A DNA stretch of 64,000 bases from Rosettibacter firmus (GCF_036860695.1 NZ_JAYKGJ010000004.1:186001-250000), one strand, 5' to 3'; positions 8,536 through 17,638 are shown, numbered from the stretch's first letter. Numbers and translations: made by a program. The notes: generated by a model not told the origin, from the sequence alone.

Positions 8536-9045
8536 CTACCAGTGATTATAATGAATTCTATCTGGTTTAAATCTTTCTGGTTTTGGTTTGACTTCGTCTG
8601 GATAACCAATAGCAACAAGAGAAACAGGAATAATATTTTTAGGAATTCCAAAAAATTTAGAAAGTTTTTCCATTCTTTCTTTACGAGGATAAACACCAAG
8701 CCATACAGCCCCCAATCCTAAGTCGTGAGCAGCAAGTAATAAATTCTGTGTAGCAGCAGCACAATTAAGAGCAATATAACCCTCAGTTATTTCTAAATCT
8801 AGATCCCCACAAATCATTATTGCTAATGTGGCTTCGTAACACATCTCTGCGTATGGATGAAGTTTAGGAATTTCATTAAGTTTTTTTCGATCATTAATTA
8901 CGATAAAATGCCATGGTTGAGTATTGCGAGCAGATGGTGCATACATTGCAGCTTGAAGTAGTTTAATAACTAATTCTTCTGGAATTTCTTTGTTTTTGAA
9001 TTTTCTTATGCTCCTTCTTGTAAAAATTGCTTCTAATGTTTCCAT
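8536..9045 (-). CDS. Nitroreductase-family flavoprotein
   Basis: The 169-residue size and motifs fit the FMN-dependent nitroreductase fold: TRRSIRKFKNKEIPEE at the N-terminus, AAMYAPSARNTQPWHF (FMN phosphate binding region), AALNCAAATQNLLLAAHDLGLGAVWLG and VSLVAIGYPDE near the C-terminus. Such enzymes reduce nitro compounds, quinones or flavin with NAD(P)H; the natural substrate cannot be read from sequence. It is a single gene, transcribed away from the YjbQ gene. Confidence 0.88.
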   Translation of the reverse strand: METLEAIFTRRSIRKFKNKEIPEELVIKLLQAAMYAPSARNTQPWHFIVINDRKKLNEIPKLHPYAEMCYEATLAIMICGDLDLEITEGYIALNCAAATQNLLLAAHDLGLGAVWLGVYPRKERMEKLSKFFGIPKNIIPVSLVAIGYPDEVKPKPERFKPDRIHYNHW

Positions 9046-9116
9046 AGATTAGTTATATAAATTAAATTTGTTACATACAAAATTATTTCATTGTTATAAT
9101 TTATTAAAATCATTTT

Positions 9117-9539
9117 ATGATAATTCAAAAAGAAATTTCATTAAAACCCAAATCCCGAGGATTCCATTTAATAACGAGTGAAATATATAATCATCTTCCT
9201 GAATTAAAAGAAATTAAGACAGGGATTGCACATATTTTTATTAAACACACTTCTGCTTCTTTGACAATTAATGAAAATGCAGATCCAACAGTTCGTTCTG
9301 ACATGGAAACATATTTCAATAAACTTGTACCTGAAAATGCAACTTATTTCGAGCATACACTTGAAGGTAAGGATGATATGACATCTCATATAAAAAATAC
9401 AATAATCGGTAGTTCTTTAATAATTCCTATTACTAATGGTAAATTTAATCTTGGCACATGGCAGGGAATTTATTTATGTGAACACAGAAATTATGGCGGC
9501 ACACGAAAAATTATAATTACAATTTTAGGAGAGAGGTAA
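9117..9539 (+). CDS. YjbQ/UPF0047 family protein (secondary thiamine-phosphate synthase type)
   Basis: A 140-residue protein with the full UPF0047 signature: HTSASLTINENADPTVRSDM, the HTLEGKDDMTSHIKN stretch with conserved His/Asp, and GTWQGIYLCEHR near the C-terminus. E. coli YjbQ has weak thiamine-phosphate synthase activity in vivo; its true role is uncertain. The length matches the family (about 135-140 aa). It is divergent from the nitroreductase and convergent with the propeller protein gene. Confidence 0.88.
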   Translation: MIIQKEISLKPKSRGFHLITSEIYNHLPELKEIKTGIAHIFIKHTSASLTINENADPTVRSDMETYFNKLVPENATYFEHTLEGKDDMTSHIKNTIIGSSLIIPITNGKFNLGTWQGIYLCEHRNYGGTRKIIITILGER

Positions 9540-9558
9540 TCTTTTATCTCTGGTAATA

Positions 9559-11712
9559 TCACTTCATTAACACCATCTTTTTTGATTCAATAAATTTATT
9601 AGTTGATAAAACATAAAAGTAAATTCCACTTGGTAAATCAGCAGCATCAAATCTAAACTGGTGTCTTCCAGCTTGAAGTTCATTTGAAATAATTGTTCTT
9701 AACTTTCTCCCCAATACATCATATAACTCAAGCTTAACATCAGAATTTTCTGCGAGTTCAAATTCAATTATTGTACTTGAGTTAAATGGATTAGGATAAT
9801 TTTGATATAGTGAAAATTTCTTAGGTATAGGATTTTCTTCTTTCTCATTAATATCAAGTATCACTCCACCCTCACAATAAACCGCAAGACCTCCTCCATC
9901 TGTCCCAATCCATTTGTTACCCTGCCTATCTATTGCAATCGCATAAACATAATTACTTGGCAGACCTGAATTTGACGTGTTGTAAACTCTCCAATTTACA
10001 CCGTCAAACTTTGCTAATCCTCTATCATATGTCCCAATCCACATGTTCTCCTGTCCATCTATCGCTATCGTACGAACATCATTATTTGGCAAACCTGAAT
10101 TTGAAGTATTGTAAACAGTCCAATTTGCCCCATCAAACTTAGCTAAACCTGCTCCCCATGTCCCAATCCATTTGTTACCTTGAGAATCTATTACCAATGC
10201 TAAAACTACATTACCTGGCAAACCTGAATTTGAAGTATTGTAAACAATCCAATTTACTCCATCAAACTTTGCAAGACCTCCTCCAGTCCCAATCCATTTA
10301 TTACCCTGGAAATCTATCGATATTGCTAAAACATCATTATCTGGCAGACCTGAATTTGACGTGTTGTAAACTCTCCAATTTAAACCGTCAAACTTTGCTA
10401 ATCCTCCTCCACTTGTTCCAACCCACTTGTTCTCCTGTCCATCTATCGCTATCGCACGAACTTCATTATTTGGTAAACCTGAATTTGATGTTTTATAAAC
10501 AATCCAATTTACTCCATCAAACTTTGCAAGACCTCCTCCTGTCCCAATCCATTTGTTACCCTGGGAATCTATCGATATTGTACGAACATCATTATCCGGC
10601 AGACCTGAATTTGTAGTATTGTAAACAGTCCAATTTACTCCATCAAACATCGCAAGACCTCCTCCTGTCCCAACCCATTTATTTCCCTGCGCATCTATTG
10701 ATATGGCAAGAACATTATTATCTGGCAGACCTGTATTATAAACAGTCCAGTTTCCACTATCAAACTTTGTGAGTCCCCCTCCTGTCCCAATCCATTTGTT
10801 TCCTTGTAAATCTATTGATATCACACGAACGTTATTATTTGATAAACCCGAATTTGAAGTGTTGTAAATAGTCCAGTTTACACCGTCAAAATTCGCTAAT
10901 CCTCCTCTCCATGTCCCGATCCATTTGTTACCCTGTAAATCTATTGATATGGCAAGAACATTATTATCTGGCAGACCTGAATTTGATGTGTTATAAACAG
11001 TCCAATTTGCTCCATCAAACTTTGCAAGTCCCTCAAGTGTCCCAATCCATTTGTTTCCTTGTGAGTCTATTGATATTGCACGAACATCGTTATCCGGCAG
11101 ATCTGAATTTGATTTGTTATAAATAGTCCAGTTTACACCATCAAACTTCGCAAGTCCCCCTCCTGTCCCAATCCATTTGTTTCCTTGTAAATCTATTGAT
11201 ATTGCCCAAACCCAATTATCTGGAAGACCTGAATTTGATGTGTTATAAACAGTCCAATTTACTCCATCAAACTTTGCAAGTCCCTCAAGTGTCCCAATCC
11301 ATTTGTTTCCTTGTAAATCTATTGATATTGCCCAAACCCAATTATCTGGAAGACCTGAATTTGACGCGTTGTAAACAGTCCAATTTATTCCATCAAACTT
11401 TGCTAATCCACCCCCTCCAGTCCCAATCCATTTATTCCCCTGCTCATCTATTGATATGGCAAGAACATTATTATTTGGCAGACCTGAATTCGATCTGTTA
11501 TAGTTAATCTTCTCGCCTGTTAGCATATTCAACTTAATAAGTCCACCGTTTGTCCCTACCCAAATGTAATCAGCTTCAATTACAAGTGCTTGAATATAAT
11601 TTACAGCTGTGAAATTAATCCATTCCGGATTTGTTTGAGGAAATGATACATCCTTTGCAAGAATTAACAACCAAATCAATGCCAAAGATAACAATTGTAA
11701 AAATTTTTTCAT
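9559..11712 (-). CDS. Secreted propeller-repeat protein with type IX secretion signal
   Basis: A 717-residue protein. It has a signal peptide (residues 1-25), a divergent first blade (32-79), 13 near-identical 39-43 residue repeats of the form AISIDxQGNKWIGTGGGLAKFDGxNWTVYNTSNSGLP (residues 80-616) that match two-component-regulator-propeller units, and a C-terminal Por secretion domain (YQNYPNPFNSS ... SGIYFYVL ... KKMVLMK). The family forms beta-propellers; here no kinase or regulator domain follows, so it is an exported or surface protein of unknown ligand. A short paralogue with only one repeat lies at 17775-18392, with matching N- and C-terminal parts, which suggests in-place repeat expansion. 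Confidence 0.85.
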   Translation of the reverse strand: MKKFLQLLSLALIWLLILAKDVSFPQTNPEWINFTAVNYIQALVIEADYIWVGTNGGLIKLNMLTGEKINYNRSNSGLPNNNVLAISIDEQGNKWIGTGGGGLAKFDGINWTVYNASNSGLPDNWVWAISIDLQGNKWIGTLEGLAKFDGVNWTVYNTSNSGLPDNWVWAISIDLQGNKWIGTGGGLAKFDGVNWTIYNKSNSDLPDNDVRAISIDSQGNKWIGTLEGLAKFDGANWTVYNTSNSGLPDNNVLAISIDLQGNKWIGTWRGGLANFDGVNWTIYNTSNSGLSNNNVRVISIDLQGNKWIGTGGGLTKFDSGNWTVYNTGLPDNNVLAISIDAQGNKWVGTGGGLAMFDGVNWTVYNTTNSGLPDNDVRTISIDSQGNKWIGTGGGLAKFDGVNWIVYKTSNSGLPNNEVRAIAIDGQENKWVGTSGGGLAKFDGLNWRVYNTSNSGLPDNDVLAISIDFQGNKWIGTGGGLAKFDGVNWIVYNTSNSGLPGNVVLALVIDSQGNKWIGTWGAGLAKFDGANWTVYNTSNSGLPNNDVRTIAIDGQENMWIGTYDRGLAKFDGVNWRVYNTSNSGLPSNYVYAIAIDRQGNKWIGTDGGGLAVYCEGGVILDINEKEENPIPKKFSLYQNYPNPFNSSTIIEFELAENSDVKLELYDVLGRKLRTIISNELQAGRHQFRFDAADLPSGIYFYVLSTNKFIESKKMVLMK
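9865..11475 (-). repeat. Coding tandem repeat, 13 units of about 117-129 bp
   Basis: The DNA encoding the propeller blades is a tandem array of about 126-bp units that share long identical stretches (for example CCAATCCATTTGTT and ATCTATTGATAT on the plus strand recur in most units). Unit 6 is three residues short. The high identity between units suggests recent expansion or ongoing homogenisation. Confidence 0.9.
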
Positions 11713-11843
11713 CGTAACTCCCCTCCTTTTTCAATTTACCTCATTCATATTAAAATTAACTTTGCCCTTGCCAAGAACAATGAAAAACTCTCAATCCAGC
11801 ATTTAACACCTTAAAAGTATTTTATACGCAATTTACAAATTGC

Positions 11844-11931
11844 CTACCTCACCAACGCCATCTTCTTTATACCAACATACCTACCATTCAAACTAACCCT
11901 GTAAAAATAAACACCACTTAAAAAACCAACT
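11844..11931 (-). pseudogene. Remnant of a type IX secretion C-terminal domain
   Basis: Reading leftward from about 11931 to the stop at 11844-11846, the frame gives FLSGVYFYRVSLNGRY and then GIKKMALVR, a typical Por sorting-domain tail. It lies just after the stop of the metallopeptidase gene and has no upstream coding part of its own. It is best explained as the 3' end of a deleted or rearranged cargo gene. The 130 bp between it and the propeller gene hold only that gene's leader and a short palindrome (11828-11843). Confidence 0.6.
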
Positions 11932-11944
11932 ACATCCCTACAGC

Positions 11945-14239
11945 TTATTTTGCTAACACCATCTTAATTGTCTGAACAAATGGCTTTCCTTCATTTGATG
12001 TAACATAAATTCTTGCAAAGTAAATTCCGCTTGGTAAATTTGATGCATCAAACGTTACATCATAGAAACCAGCAGGTTTTACCTCATTCACAAGAGTTTC
12101 AACTTCCCGACCAAGCACATCAAAAATAGAAAGTCTAACAAAACCATCAGTTGGCAATTCATAACTTATCGTAGCAGAAGGATTAAATGGGTTTGGATAA
12201 CTTCTTATAGAAAATTCAACAGGAAGAAGTTTAGCAACTTGAACCCCTTGATCACTCTGCAATTTAGGCACAGGCTCACCTTCACCAACATTAACATAAA
12301 GTATATTTGATGTTACGCTGATATTTGTAGCACCGGTCACAACACATTTGAGTTCAAAGTCAAGTCCAGCTGGATTACTTGTGCTCACTGTTGGGCTGTT
12401 CGTCCCAATCGGATACCAAGTATTCACAAGAGGTCTATTCGGCGATATGGGAGAGGACAGTGTTGCTGTGGCATATGAACCACCATCTCCAACATCCAAC
12501 TTCTCCCATTGATAGGAATAAGGAGGAATACCACCTGAAGCCGTCGCCGTATAAGTCCCCAGCTGATTGCCATTAAGATATGTTGGACCAGATATGGAAA
12601 CAACTAAAGCTGGTATAGTGATCCCATGCCCGGCAAATGCTTGATAAATTTGAGAAGTATGAGAGTGGTTGTAGTAATTATTGTCCACCACAAAGACATT
12701 GTACTCAAAATCGCTAATTGTGCGAGCATGTGGCGTAACTTGCAGCGCCTTGAAAAAAAGGTTGTCTGCGATACTTTGACCTACTGATTGACGAAGATCC
12801 CAGCAAGCACTACCAATCACCTGACCGTTCCAATGAGCTCCGCGGGTTGAATCCCATGTGTAATTATTATTAAGATTTCTATTAACCCCAACATCTTCAG
12901 CTTGATTAGGATCATTATTTTTTGTACAAGCAAAGTAATCTGCCAAGCCTTCGTCCATAGCACTGGCTTGGGTAAAATATTCATTTGGATCTCCAATCCA
13001 GCCACCATAAATATGATAAATAACATTATGTGTGTACTCGTGATAGATAACATCACTTGAGCGTGCCCATTGCTGTCCATCTTGAATCCCGAATAAAATA
13101 TCTGTGCCATTAGCAGCACCATTTGTATACTCTCCACAATTAATGTACGCACCTATCTGATAATCCATACCAGTATAATTAAACGTATTCTTGAAATAAT
13201 CATGCATCACTGAAGCATGCCATCTTAAATTTGTTCCATCTGTTGTACCCCAATCGTGATTTACTACTGCCGGCGGTGTATACGGTCCCTTTGCTTGAGC
13301 AATCGGCCCTCTAGGATTTGCTGAAGAATCACGCACTTGAACCCACTCGTTCTCTAATGGGAACTGGATAAAGTACCACGTATAGGCAAAGGATCCTGTT
13401 GAGTAATTTCCATTTTCGTTACTGTCACCCTCCCAGACTACCTGTCCAAGATTATTCCACACCTTTATGTGCGTGGTCTTGAAGCTTGCCTGTACAGGTG
13501 TGTCGTACTTGTGAACAGGCCAATAACTCCCTGTAACCTGACCGCTAAAGCCACCTTCCCTAATATTATTTTTTTGTTCAACTATTTCTCCATTCCTCGC
13601 ATCAACAAAGTAAATAATTTCTTGTAATGGATAAGCACGAAATAAAGTAATTTCCCATGTTAAGTAAAAAAATGTTGTATCCTTTTCCTCTTTCGGATAA
13701 ATTATAAGCTCGCATCCTTTCTCCGTTACAGTTGAATCAAATCCAAATGCTCGTTTGGCTATTTCTTCAGCTTTAGATTTTGTTACTTTTGGAGTTGTTG
13801 AAATGGTGGAGATATTCTGATATGCATCTGCACCAAGTGCAACTATATCGCCACTTTGATTAACCGTGTAACCAATTTCGTTCCCATAATCCGGCACACC
13901 ATTTATAGACTGATCGTAAGAAATAAACCACATTTTGCCGTCTGTTTCCGCTTTTCTTAATTTCAGTTGGGCTGGATCTATCCTGAGGATTCCTGCGTAA
14001 TCTGAAAAGAATTTTTTTGATAAGGTTTCAACACTCATTAAGTTGAGATCTGACCACTGAAAACCATAACTTTTGATGTTTGGCAATTCTCCATAAACAC
14101 GATGAGTAGAACCTGTTTGTTGATTTACCTGCAACAGCAACTTATTACCGTTCTTGTCCTGAATCGGTATAAGTTGCTGTGAGAACACTGCCGAGACAGT
14201 AGTTAAAGCAAGCAATATAACAAGTATTTTGCACTTCAT
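11945..14239 (-). CDS. Secreted zinc metallopeptidase (M36 fungalysin-like) with type IX signal
   Basis: A 764-residue protein with a signal peptide (1-20), an FTP/PepSY-like propeptide (about 60-225), a fibronectin or carboxypeptidase-regulatory-like segment (230-300), the catalytic domain with HEYTH at residues 400-404 and the downstream MDEGLADYF (428-436) supplying the third zinc ligand, an Ig-like stretch (SGPTYLNGNQLGTYTATASGG, from about 563), and a Por secretion domain at the C-terminus (YPNPFNPSATISYEL ... KMVLAK). It should be an extracellular endopeptidase that matures by propeptide removal. The signal peptide region is duplicated in the pseudogene ending at 16375. Whether it belongs to M36 or M4 needs a profile search. 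Confidence 0.85.
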   Translation of the reverse strand: MKCKILVILLALTTVSAVFSQQLIPIQDKNGNKLLLQVNQQTGSTHRVYGELPNIKSYGFQWSDLNLMSVETLSKKFFSDYAGILRIDPAQLKLRKAETDGKMWFISYDQSINGVPDYGNEIGYTVNQSGDIVALGADAYQNISTISTTPKVTKSKAEEIAKRAFGFDSTVTEKGCELIIYPKEEKDTTFFYLTWEITLFRAYPLQEIIYFVDARNGEIVEQKNNIREGGFSGQVTGSYWPVHKYDTPVQASFKTTHIKVWNNLGQVVWEGDSNENGNYSTGSFAYTWYFIQFPLENEWVQVRDSSANPRGPIAQAKGPYTPPAVVNHDWGTTDGTNLRWHASVMHDYFKNTFNYTGMDYQIGAYINCGEYTNGAANGTDILFGIQDGQQWARSSDVIYHEYTHNVIYHIYGGWIGDPNEYFTQASAMDEGLADYFACTKNNDPNQAEDVGVNRNLNNNYTWDSTRGAHWNGQVIGSACWDLRQSVGQSIADNLFFKALQVTPHARTISDFEYNVFVVDNNYYNHSHTSQIYQAFAGHGITIPALVVSISGPTYLNGNQLGTYTATASGGIPPYSYQWEKLDVGDGGSYATATLSSPISPNRPLVNTWYPIGTNSPTVSTSNPAGLDFELKCVVTGATNISVTSNILYVNVGEGEPVPKLQSDQGVQVAKLLPVEFSIRSYPNPFNPSATISYELPTDGFVRLSIFDVLGREVETLVNEVKPAGFYDVTFDASNLPSGIYFARIYVTSNEGKPFVQTIKMVLAK

Positions 14240-14300
14240 TGTTTTTCACTTACTTTATTTTTTACTATAAAAAGAAAAAGCTTTGTTTCAATGCAGAGTA

Positions 14301-15287
14301 TCACCTCCTTCGCCAACTTACAGCCTCTACTTCTGCGAAATTAACCGGAGTAATCTTTGTTAAACCACCGCCGTCTCGTCTGACCATGAAGATATCTCCA
14401 GAAGAGTTGAATAATATTCTCTGATTATCGCTTGACCAAGCAACCGGGTAGTTAAATGTATTATTCGTTGTTCTAAGAACTCTTGCATTATTCCCATCTC
14501 CATCAGAAATGAAAAGATCATGTCTAACCCCACTCCATGAAGTAAGAACTATATACGCTTGATTTGGACTCCACAATCCATGACCACTTGTCACAGTATC
14601 AACAGAAATTTGTTTCTTCATTTCACCCCGAGTTGAAAGGATAGCAACAAATTTGCGGGACCCTGGCTTTGACCAATTAATTATATCACATAAAAATGAT
14701 TGCCCATCTGGCGACCAATCAGTGATAGTTTCATTCACTGAGATAGTGGTTGTTACCCTCTTTTCATTTGTTCCATCTATATTAATTGTAAAGATATCCC
14801 GGTTAGCAATTGCTTCAGGAACCATCAACCTTGAATATGCAATTTGCTTTCCATCAGTTGACCAAACTGGATGAAGTGCCCCCGCGTAAGTCAATTTCCC
14901 ATAAACAGGATCATCTACATAAACATATTGCTGAGTTAATTGATACCTGTTTCTCCCATAAGCATCCATAATGAAAATTGCATAACGATAGAATGGATAA
15001 GTAGATTCATCTCCAACCAGAGAAACAACTGCTATCTTCTTCCCATCTGGAGACCAGCTCGCATCAAGTATTGGAAAGTTTGGATCATTCGTCAACTGTT
15101 GAACATTTGAACCATCCTCGTTCATGCTGTAAAGTTGATATGAACCACTCTTATCGGAAATAAATAGAATTGAACCAGCCTCAACAGAAAATCCACCATC
15201 TGAAACAGGGTTATCTTTACACCCAACAAAAATTAACAAACTAAGTAAAATCACTTGTGAAACCCTGATGAAATTTTGAATGGACAT
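14301..15287 (-). CDS. TolB-like PD40 beta-propeller lipoprotein, paralogue A
   Basis: A 328-residue lipoprotein (lipobox LLIFVGCKD, Cys about residue 23) with repeated TolB/PD40 blades: ASWSPDGKKIAVVS, PVWSTDGKQIAYS, TDWSPDGQSFLC, VAWSSDNQRILF. Such propellers bind proteins or sugars at the periplasmic or outer face; no enzymatic residues are seen. Its first 166 residues differ from paralogue B (16449-17441) at only about seven positions, while the rest is clearly diverged except for the final VSWRRR. The start is fixed by an AGGGAG ribosome site that sits in the loop of a perfect hairpin. Confidence 0.78.
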   Translation of the reverse strand: MSIQNFIRVSQVILLSLLIFVGCKDNPVSDGGFSVEAGSILFISDKSGSYQLYSMNEDGSNVQQLTNDPNFPILDASWSPDGKKIAVVSLVGDESTYPFYRYAIFIMDAYGRNRYQLTQQYVYVDDPVYGKLTYAGALHPVWSTDGKQIAYSRLMVPEAIANRDIFTINIDGTNEKRVTTTISVNETITDWSPDGQSFLCDIINWSKPGSRKFVAILSTRGEMKKQISVDTVTSGHGLWSPNQAYIVLTSWSGVRHDLFISDGDGNNARVLRTTNNTFNYPVAWSSDNQRILFNSSGDIFMVRRDGGGLTKITPVNFAEVEAVSWRRR

Positions 15288-15482
15288 AACTTTTCAACTC
15301 CCTACTTTGAAAAGTTTTATCTTAGAATAGATTCCTAAGTAAGTGGACGCTTATAACCCCCATCTGCGTTTATAACCCATACCGTTCCATTTTTTGTGGA
15401 TTTCAAAATTCATCCGAAATCCTTCCCTCTTTTTCCCAACAACAGGAGATTCAACTAAAATTAAAAAAAATTTTCATCTTGT
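14795..15482. repeat. Duplicated block, copy A
   Basis: This block is nearly identical to 16948-17638. It contains the 5' half of the TolB-like gene, its hairpin leader and about 165 bp of upstream DNA. The left border falls inside the gene and the right border cuts the TolB-like fragment at 15451-15663. Confidence 0.85.
15288..15316 (-). promoter_or_regulatory. Translation-initiation hairpin of TolB-like paralogue A
   Basis: On the minus strand AACTTTTCAA, loop AGTAGGGAG, TTGAAAAGTT directly precedes the ATG. The 10-bp stem is perfect and the Shine-Dalgarno AGGGAG is in the 9-nt loop. A stem touching the start codon suggests translational control, possibly by temperature or by a protein that reads GGA in a loop, such as CsrA. 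Confidence 0.5.
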
Positions 15483-15663
15483 ATATATTCCCGGCATCTG
15501 AAAACGCTATCCAATTTACATCAGGTGACCAAGCAGGCTCAAAATCTACAAGCATAAAATCAAAATCTATCGGAATCTTAGGTGACTCATATGGTTTAGT
15601 CTCCATCTCACACGAAATGAAAAATATTGAAAATATAAAAATTAAGGCTATTACATATCTCAT
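15451..15663 (-). pseudogene. Truncated TolB-like lipoprotein gene
   Basis: Only 70 codons remain: a lipoprotein signal (FSIFFISCEM, Cys at residue 18), then one PD40 blade (FEPAWSPDVNWIAFSD) before the frame runs into the duplicated block and stops. The last eight codons (MKIFFNFS) are encoded by block sequence. It looks like a third TolB-like gene whose 3' part was removed when the block arrived. Confidence 0.65.
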
Positions 15664-15805
15664 CGTTTTGAAAATAATTTTTATTTTTAAACTTTAATCA
15701 TATGTTCAAATAGTCCATCCATTGCCTCCTAAAAAACCTCGTGTAATCTTCAAAAGATACTAAAAACAATTCTTCACTAACAACATTTTTGCTTAGCCAC
15801 TGATG

Positions 15806-16375
15806 TTAAAGTTCAAATTGCAAAGTCGCAAATATCGGGCAATACTGCTGGGACAAGTCAAATGTTAAAGAGAACATCTCCTTAAATAAAATATTAAATC
15901 TGAAACTAATGGGAACATCAACTCCAAATCTTACGGAAGCAAATGCTTTTGAAAAGGTCTTACCCGATGACCGATAAACATAAGTCGATGTCTTCCGTGA
16001 GTCCTGTTCCCACCATGTAGTGACGAGAATTTTCCCAACCTGCGTAAGCTGAATCCCACTCTGAATTATATTAAATGATTTTATAAAATAACCAGATCTA
16101 AGTAATCGAACACCAACAGATGCTTCGTAAATGTGAGAATCATCACCAGTTATGTTTCTGTGAAAACCAAACATAAATAAAATAGATAATTCTGGCTATC
16201 GTCCGTTATATTCAAAACAACTATAACTTACACTTGCCGATAATTGGATATCTTGTGAAACAGCATTATGAGATTGAACTGCTTACACCCCAATCGTTCT
16301 TCCAATAAGTTGCTGTGAGAACACTGCGGAGACAGTAATTAAAGCAAGCAATATAGCAAGTATTTTGCGCTTCAT
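15806..16375 (-). pseudogene. Outer-membrane protein pseudogene with two in-frame stops
   Basis: One continuous frame runs from an ATG at 16375 to a stop at 15806, broken by TAA at 16283-16285 (codon 31) and TAG at 16196-16198 (codon 60). It starts with a signal peptide (MKRKILAILLALITVSAVFS) that closely resembles the one of the metallopeptidase at 14239, and ends like a beta-barrel (SVRFGVDVPISFRF ... FATLQFEL). Both stops could come from single C-to-T changes in CAA and CAG codons. An internal ATG at 16174 could start a 122-residue remainder, but without a signal peptide. I read it as a recently inactivated secreted protein. Confidence 0.72.
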
Positions 16376-16448
16376 TGTTTTTCACCTACTTTATTTTTTA
16401 CCATAAAAAGAAAAAAGCTTTGTTTTTAATATTCATCTCACAAAGGCA

Positions 16449-17441
16449 TCACCTCCTTCGCCAACTTACAGGAGAAAGAACCTTAGATTCAAAAGGAGTG
16501 ATATCTTTGAGGTCACTCCCATCTGAATTTAAAATCAAAACTCTATTCGATACACTAACCAGAATAGAGGAATCATCAGGTGACCAGCAAACAACCCAAT
16601 AAGTTCGAGCTGTGCCTTTAGTAATGTTTTTAATCGCACCACTATCCAAATCTTCTACAAACATGCTATCCTGATGAGCTAAGGAAGCAGGATAAAAATC
16701 CACCACGTATGCAACCTTATCACCTTTTGATGAATATGCCATACACTTGAAGCCCAGACTGTCACCTTCCCAAGTTCTTAAAACATTACCATCGGGGGTA
16801 TACATAAGAATCTTTGAATATGGAGTCCAGGGCATTGCTGATGCTAATATCGCCTGATTTTTCCCTCCCCAATCCCATATCCTCTCAAAAAAATTAATAG
16901 TTGAAGTAATTCTCAGTTCATTAGATCCATCAATATTTATTACGAAAATATCCCGGTTACCAATTGCTTCAGGAACCATCAACCTTGAATATGCTATCTG
17001 CTTTCCATCAGGTGACCAAACTGGATGAAGTGCCCCCGCGTAAGTCAATTTCCCATAAACAGGATCATCTACATAAACATATTGCTGAGTTAATTGATAC
17101 CTGTTTCTCCCATAAGCATCCATAATGAAAATTGCATAACGATAGAATGGATAAGTAGATTCATCTCCAACCAGAGAAACAACTGCTATCTTCTTCCCAT
17201 CTGGAGACCAGCTCGCATCAAGTATTGGAAAGTTTGGATCATTCGTCAACTGTTGAACATTTGAACCATCCTCGTTCATGCTGTAAAGTTGATATGAACC
17301 ACTCTTATCGGAAATAAATAGAATTGGACCAGTCTCAACAGAAAATCCATCATCTGAAACAGGGTTATCTTTACACCCAACAAAAATTAACAAACCAAGT
17401 AAAATCACTTGTGAAACCCTGATGAAATTTTGAATGGACAT
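16449..17441 (-). CDS. TolB-like PD40 beta-propeller lipoprotein, paralogue B
   Basis: A 330-residue lipoprotein with lipobox LLIFVGCKD and PD40 blades (ASWSPDGKKIAVVS, PVWSPDGKQIAYS, VVCWSPDDSSILVS). The first half is almost the same as paralogue A; from about residue 167 the two differ strongly (DWGGKNQAILASAMPW here against a canonical blade there) until the shared VSWRRR end. The sequence shows a chimeric relation: either recent gene conversion of the 5' half or a swap of the 3' half. Function is unknown beyond a probable surface or periplasmic binding propeller. Confidence 0.78.
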   Translation of the reverse strand: MSIQNFIRVSQVILLGLLIFVGCKDNPVSDDGFSVETGPILFISDKSGSYQLYSMNEDGSNVQQLTNDPNFPILDASWSPDGKKIAVVSLVGDESTYPFYRYAIFIMDAYGRNRYQLTQQYVYVDDPVYGKLTYAGALHPVWSPDGKQIAYSRLMVPEAIGNRDIFVINIDGSNELRITSTINFFERIWDWGGKNQAILASAMPWTPYSKILMYTPDGNVLRTWEGDSLGFKCMAYSSKGDKVAYVVDFYPASLAHQDSMFVEDLDSGAIKNITKGTARTYWVVCWSPDDSSILVSVSNRVLILNSDGSDLKDITPFESKVLSPVSWRRR

Positions 17442-17638
17442 AACTTTTCAACTCCCTACTTTGAAAAGTTTTATCTTGGAATAGATCCCTAAGTAAGTGG
17501 ACGCTTATAACCCCCATCTGCGTTTATAACCCATACCGTTCCATTTTTGTGGATTTCAAAATTCATCCGAAATCCTTCCCTCTATTTCCCAACAACAGGA
17601 GATTCAACTAAAATTTTTAAAAAAATTTTCATTTTGTC
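16948..17638. repeat. Duplicated block, copy B
   Basis: The partner of 14795-15482, offset by about 2.15 kb. The rest of the 17442-17774 gap holds this block's upstream DNA, a 100-bp stretch with nothing recognisable, and a strong hairpin before the short propeller gene. Confidence 0.85.
17442..17470 (-). promoter_or_regulatory. Translation-initiation hairpin of TolB-like paralogue B
   Basis: It is identical in stem and loop to the hairpin before paralogue A (10-bp stem, SD in the 9-nt loop, adjacent to ATG at 17441). Conservation is explained by the recent duplication and so is not independent evidence of function. Confidence 0.5.

Noticed and set aside
8478-8699. 73-codon hydrophobic frame overlapping the nitroreductase gene
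   Set aside because: Same strand, other frame, Leu/Phe-rich by composition; the nitroreductase motifs fix the true frame.
9540-9560. Terminator between yjbQ-like and propeller genes
   Set aside because: GAGAGG/TCTCT pairing is weak and imperfect and no T run follows.
9933-11507. Several plus-strand open frames (69-152 codons) opposite the propeller repeats
   Set aside because: They arise from the repeat's lack of stops on the other strand, with Leu/Gln/Ser-rich content and no start signals.
12817-13152. 111-codon frame inside the metallopeptidase gene on the same strand
   Set aside because: It is a shifted reading of the well-supported peptidase domain.
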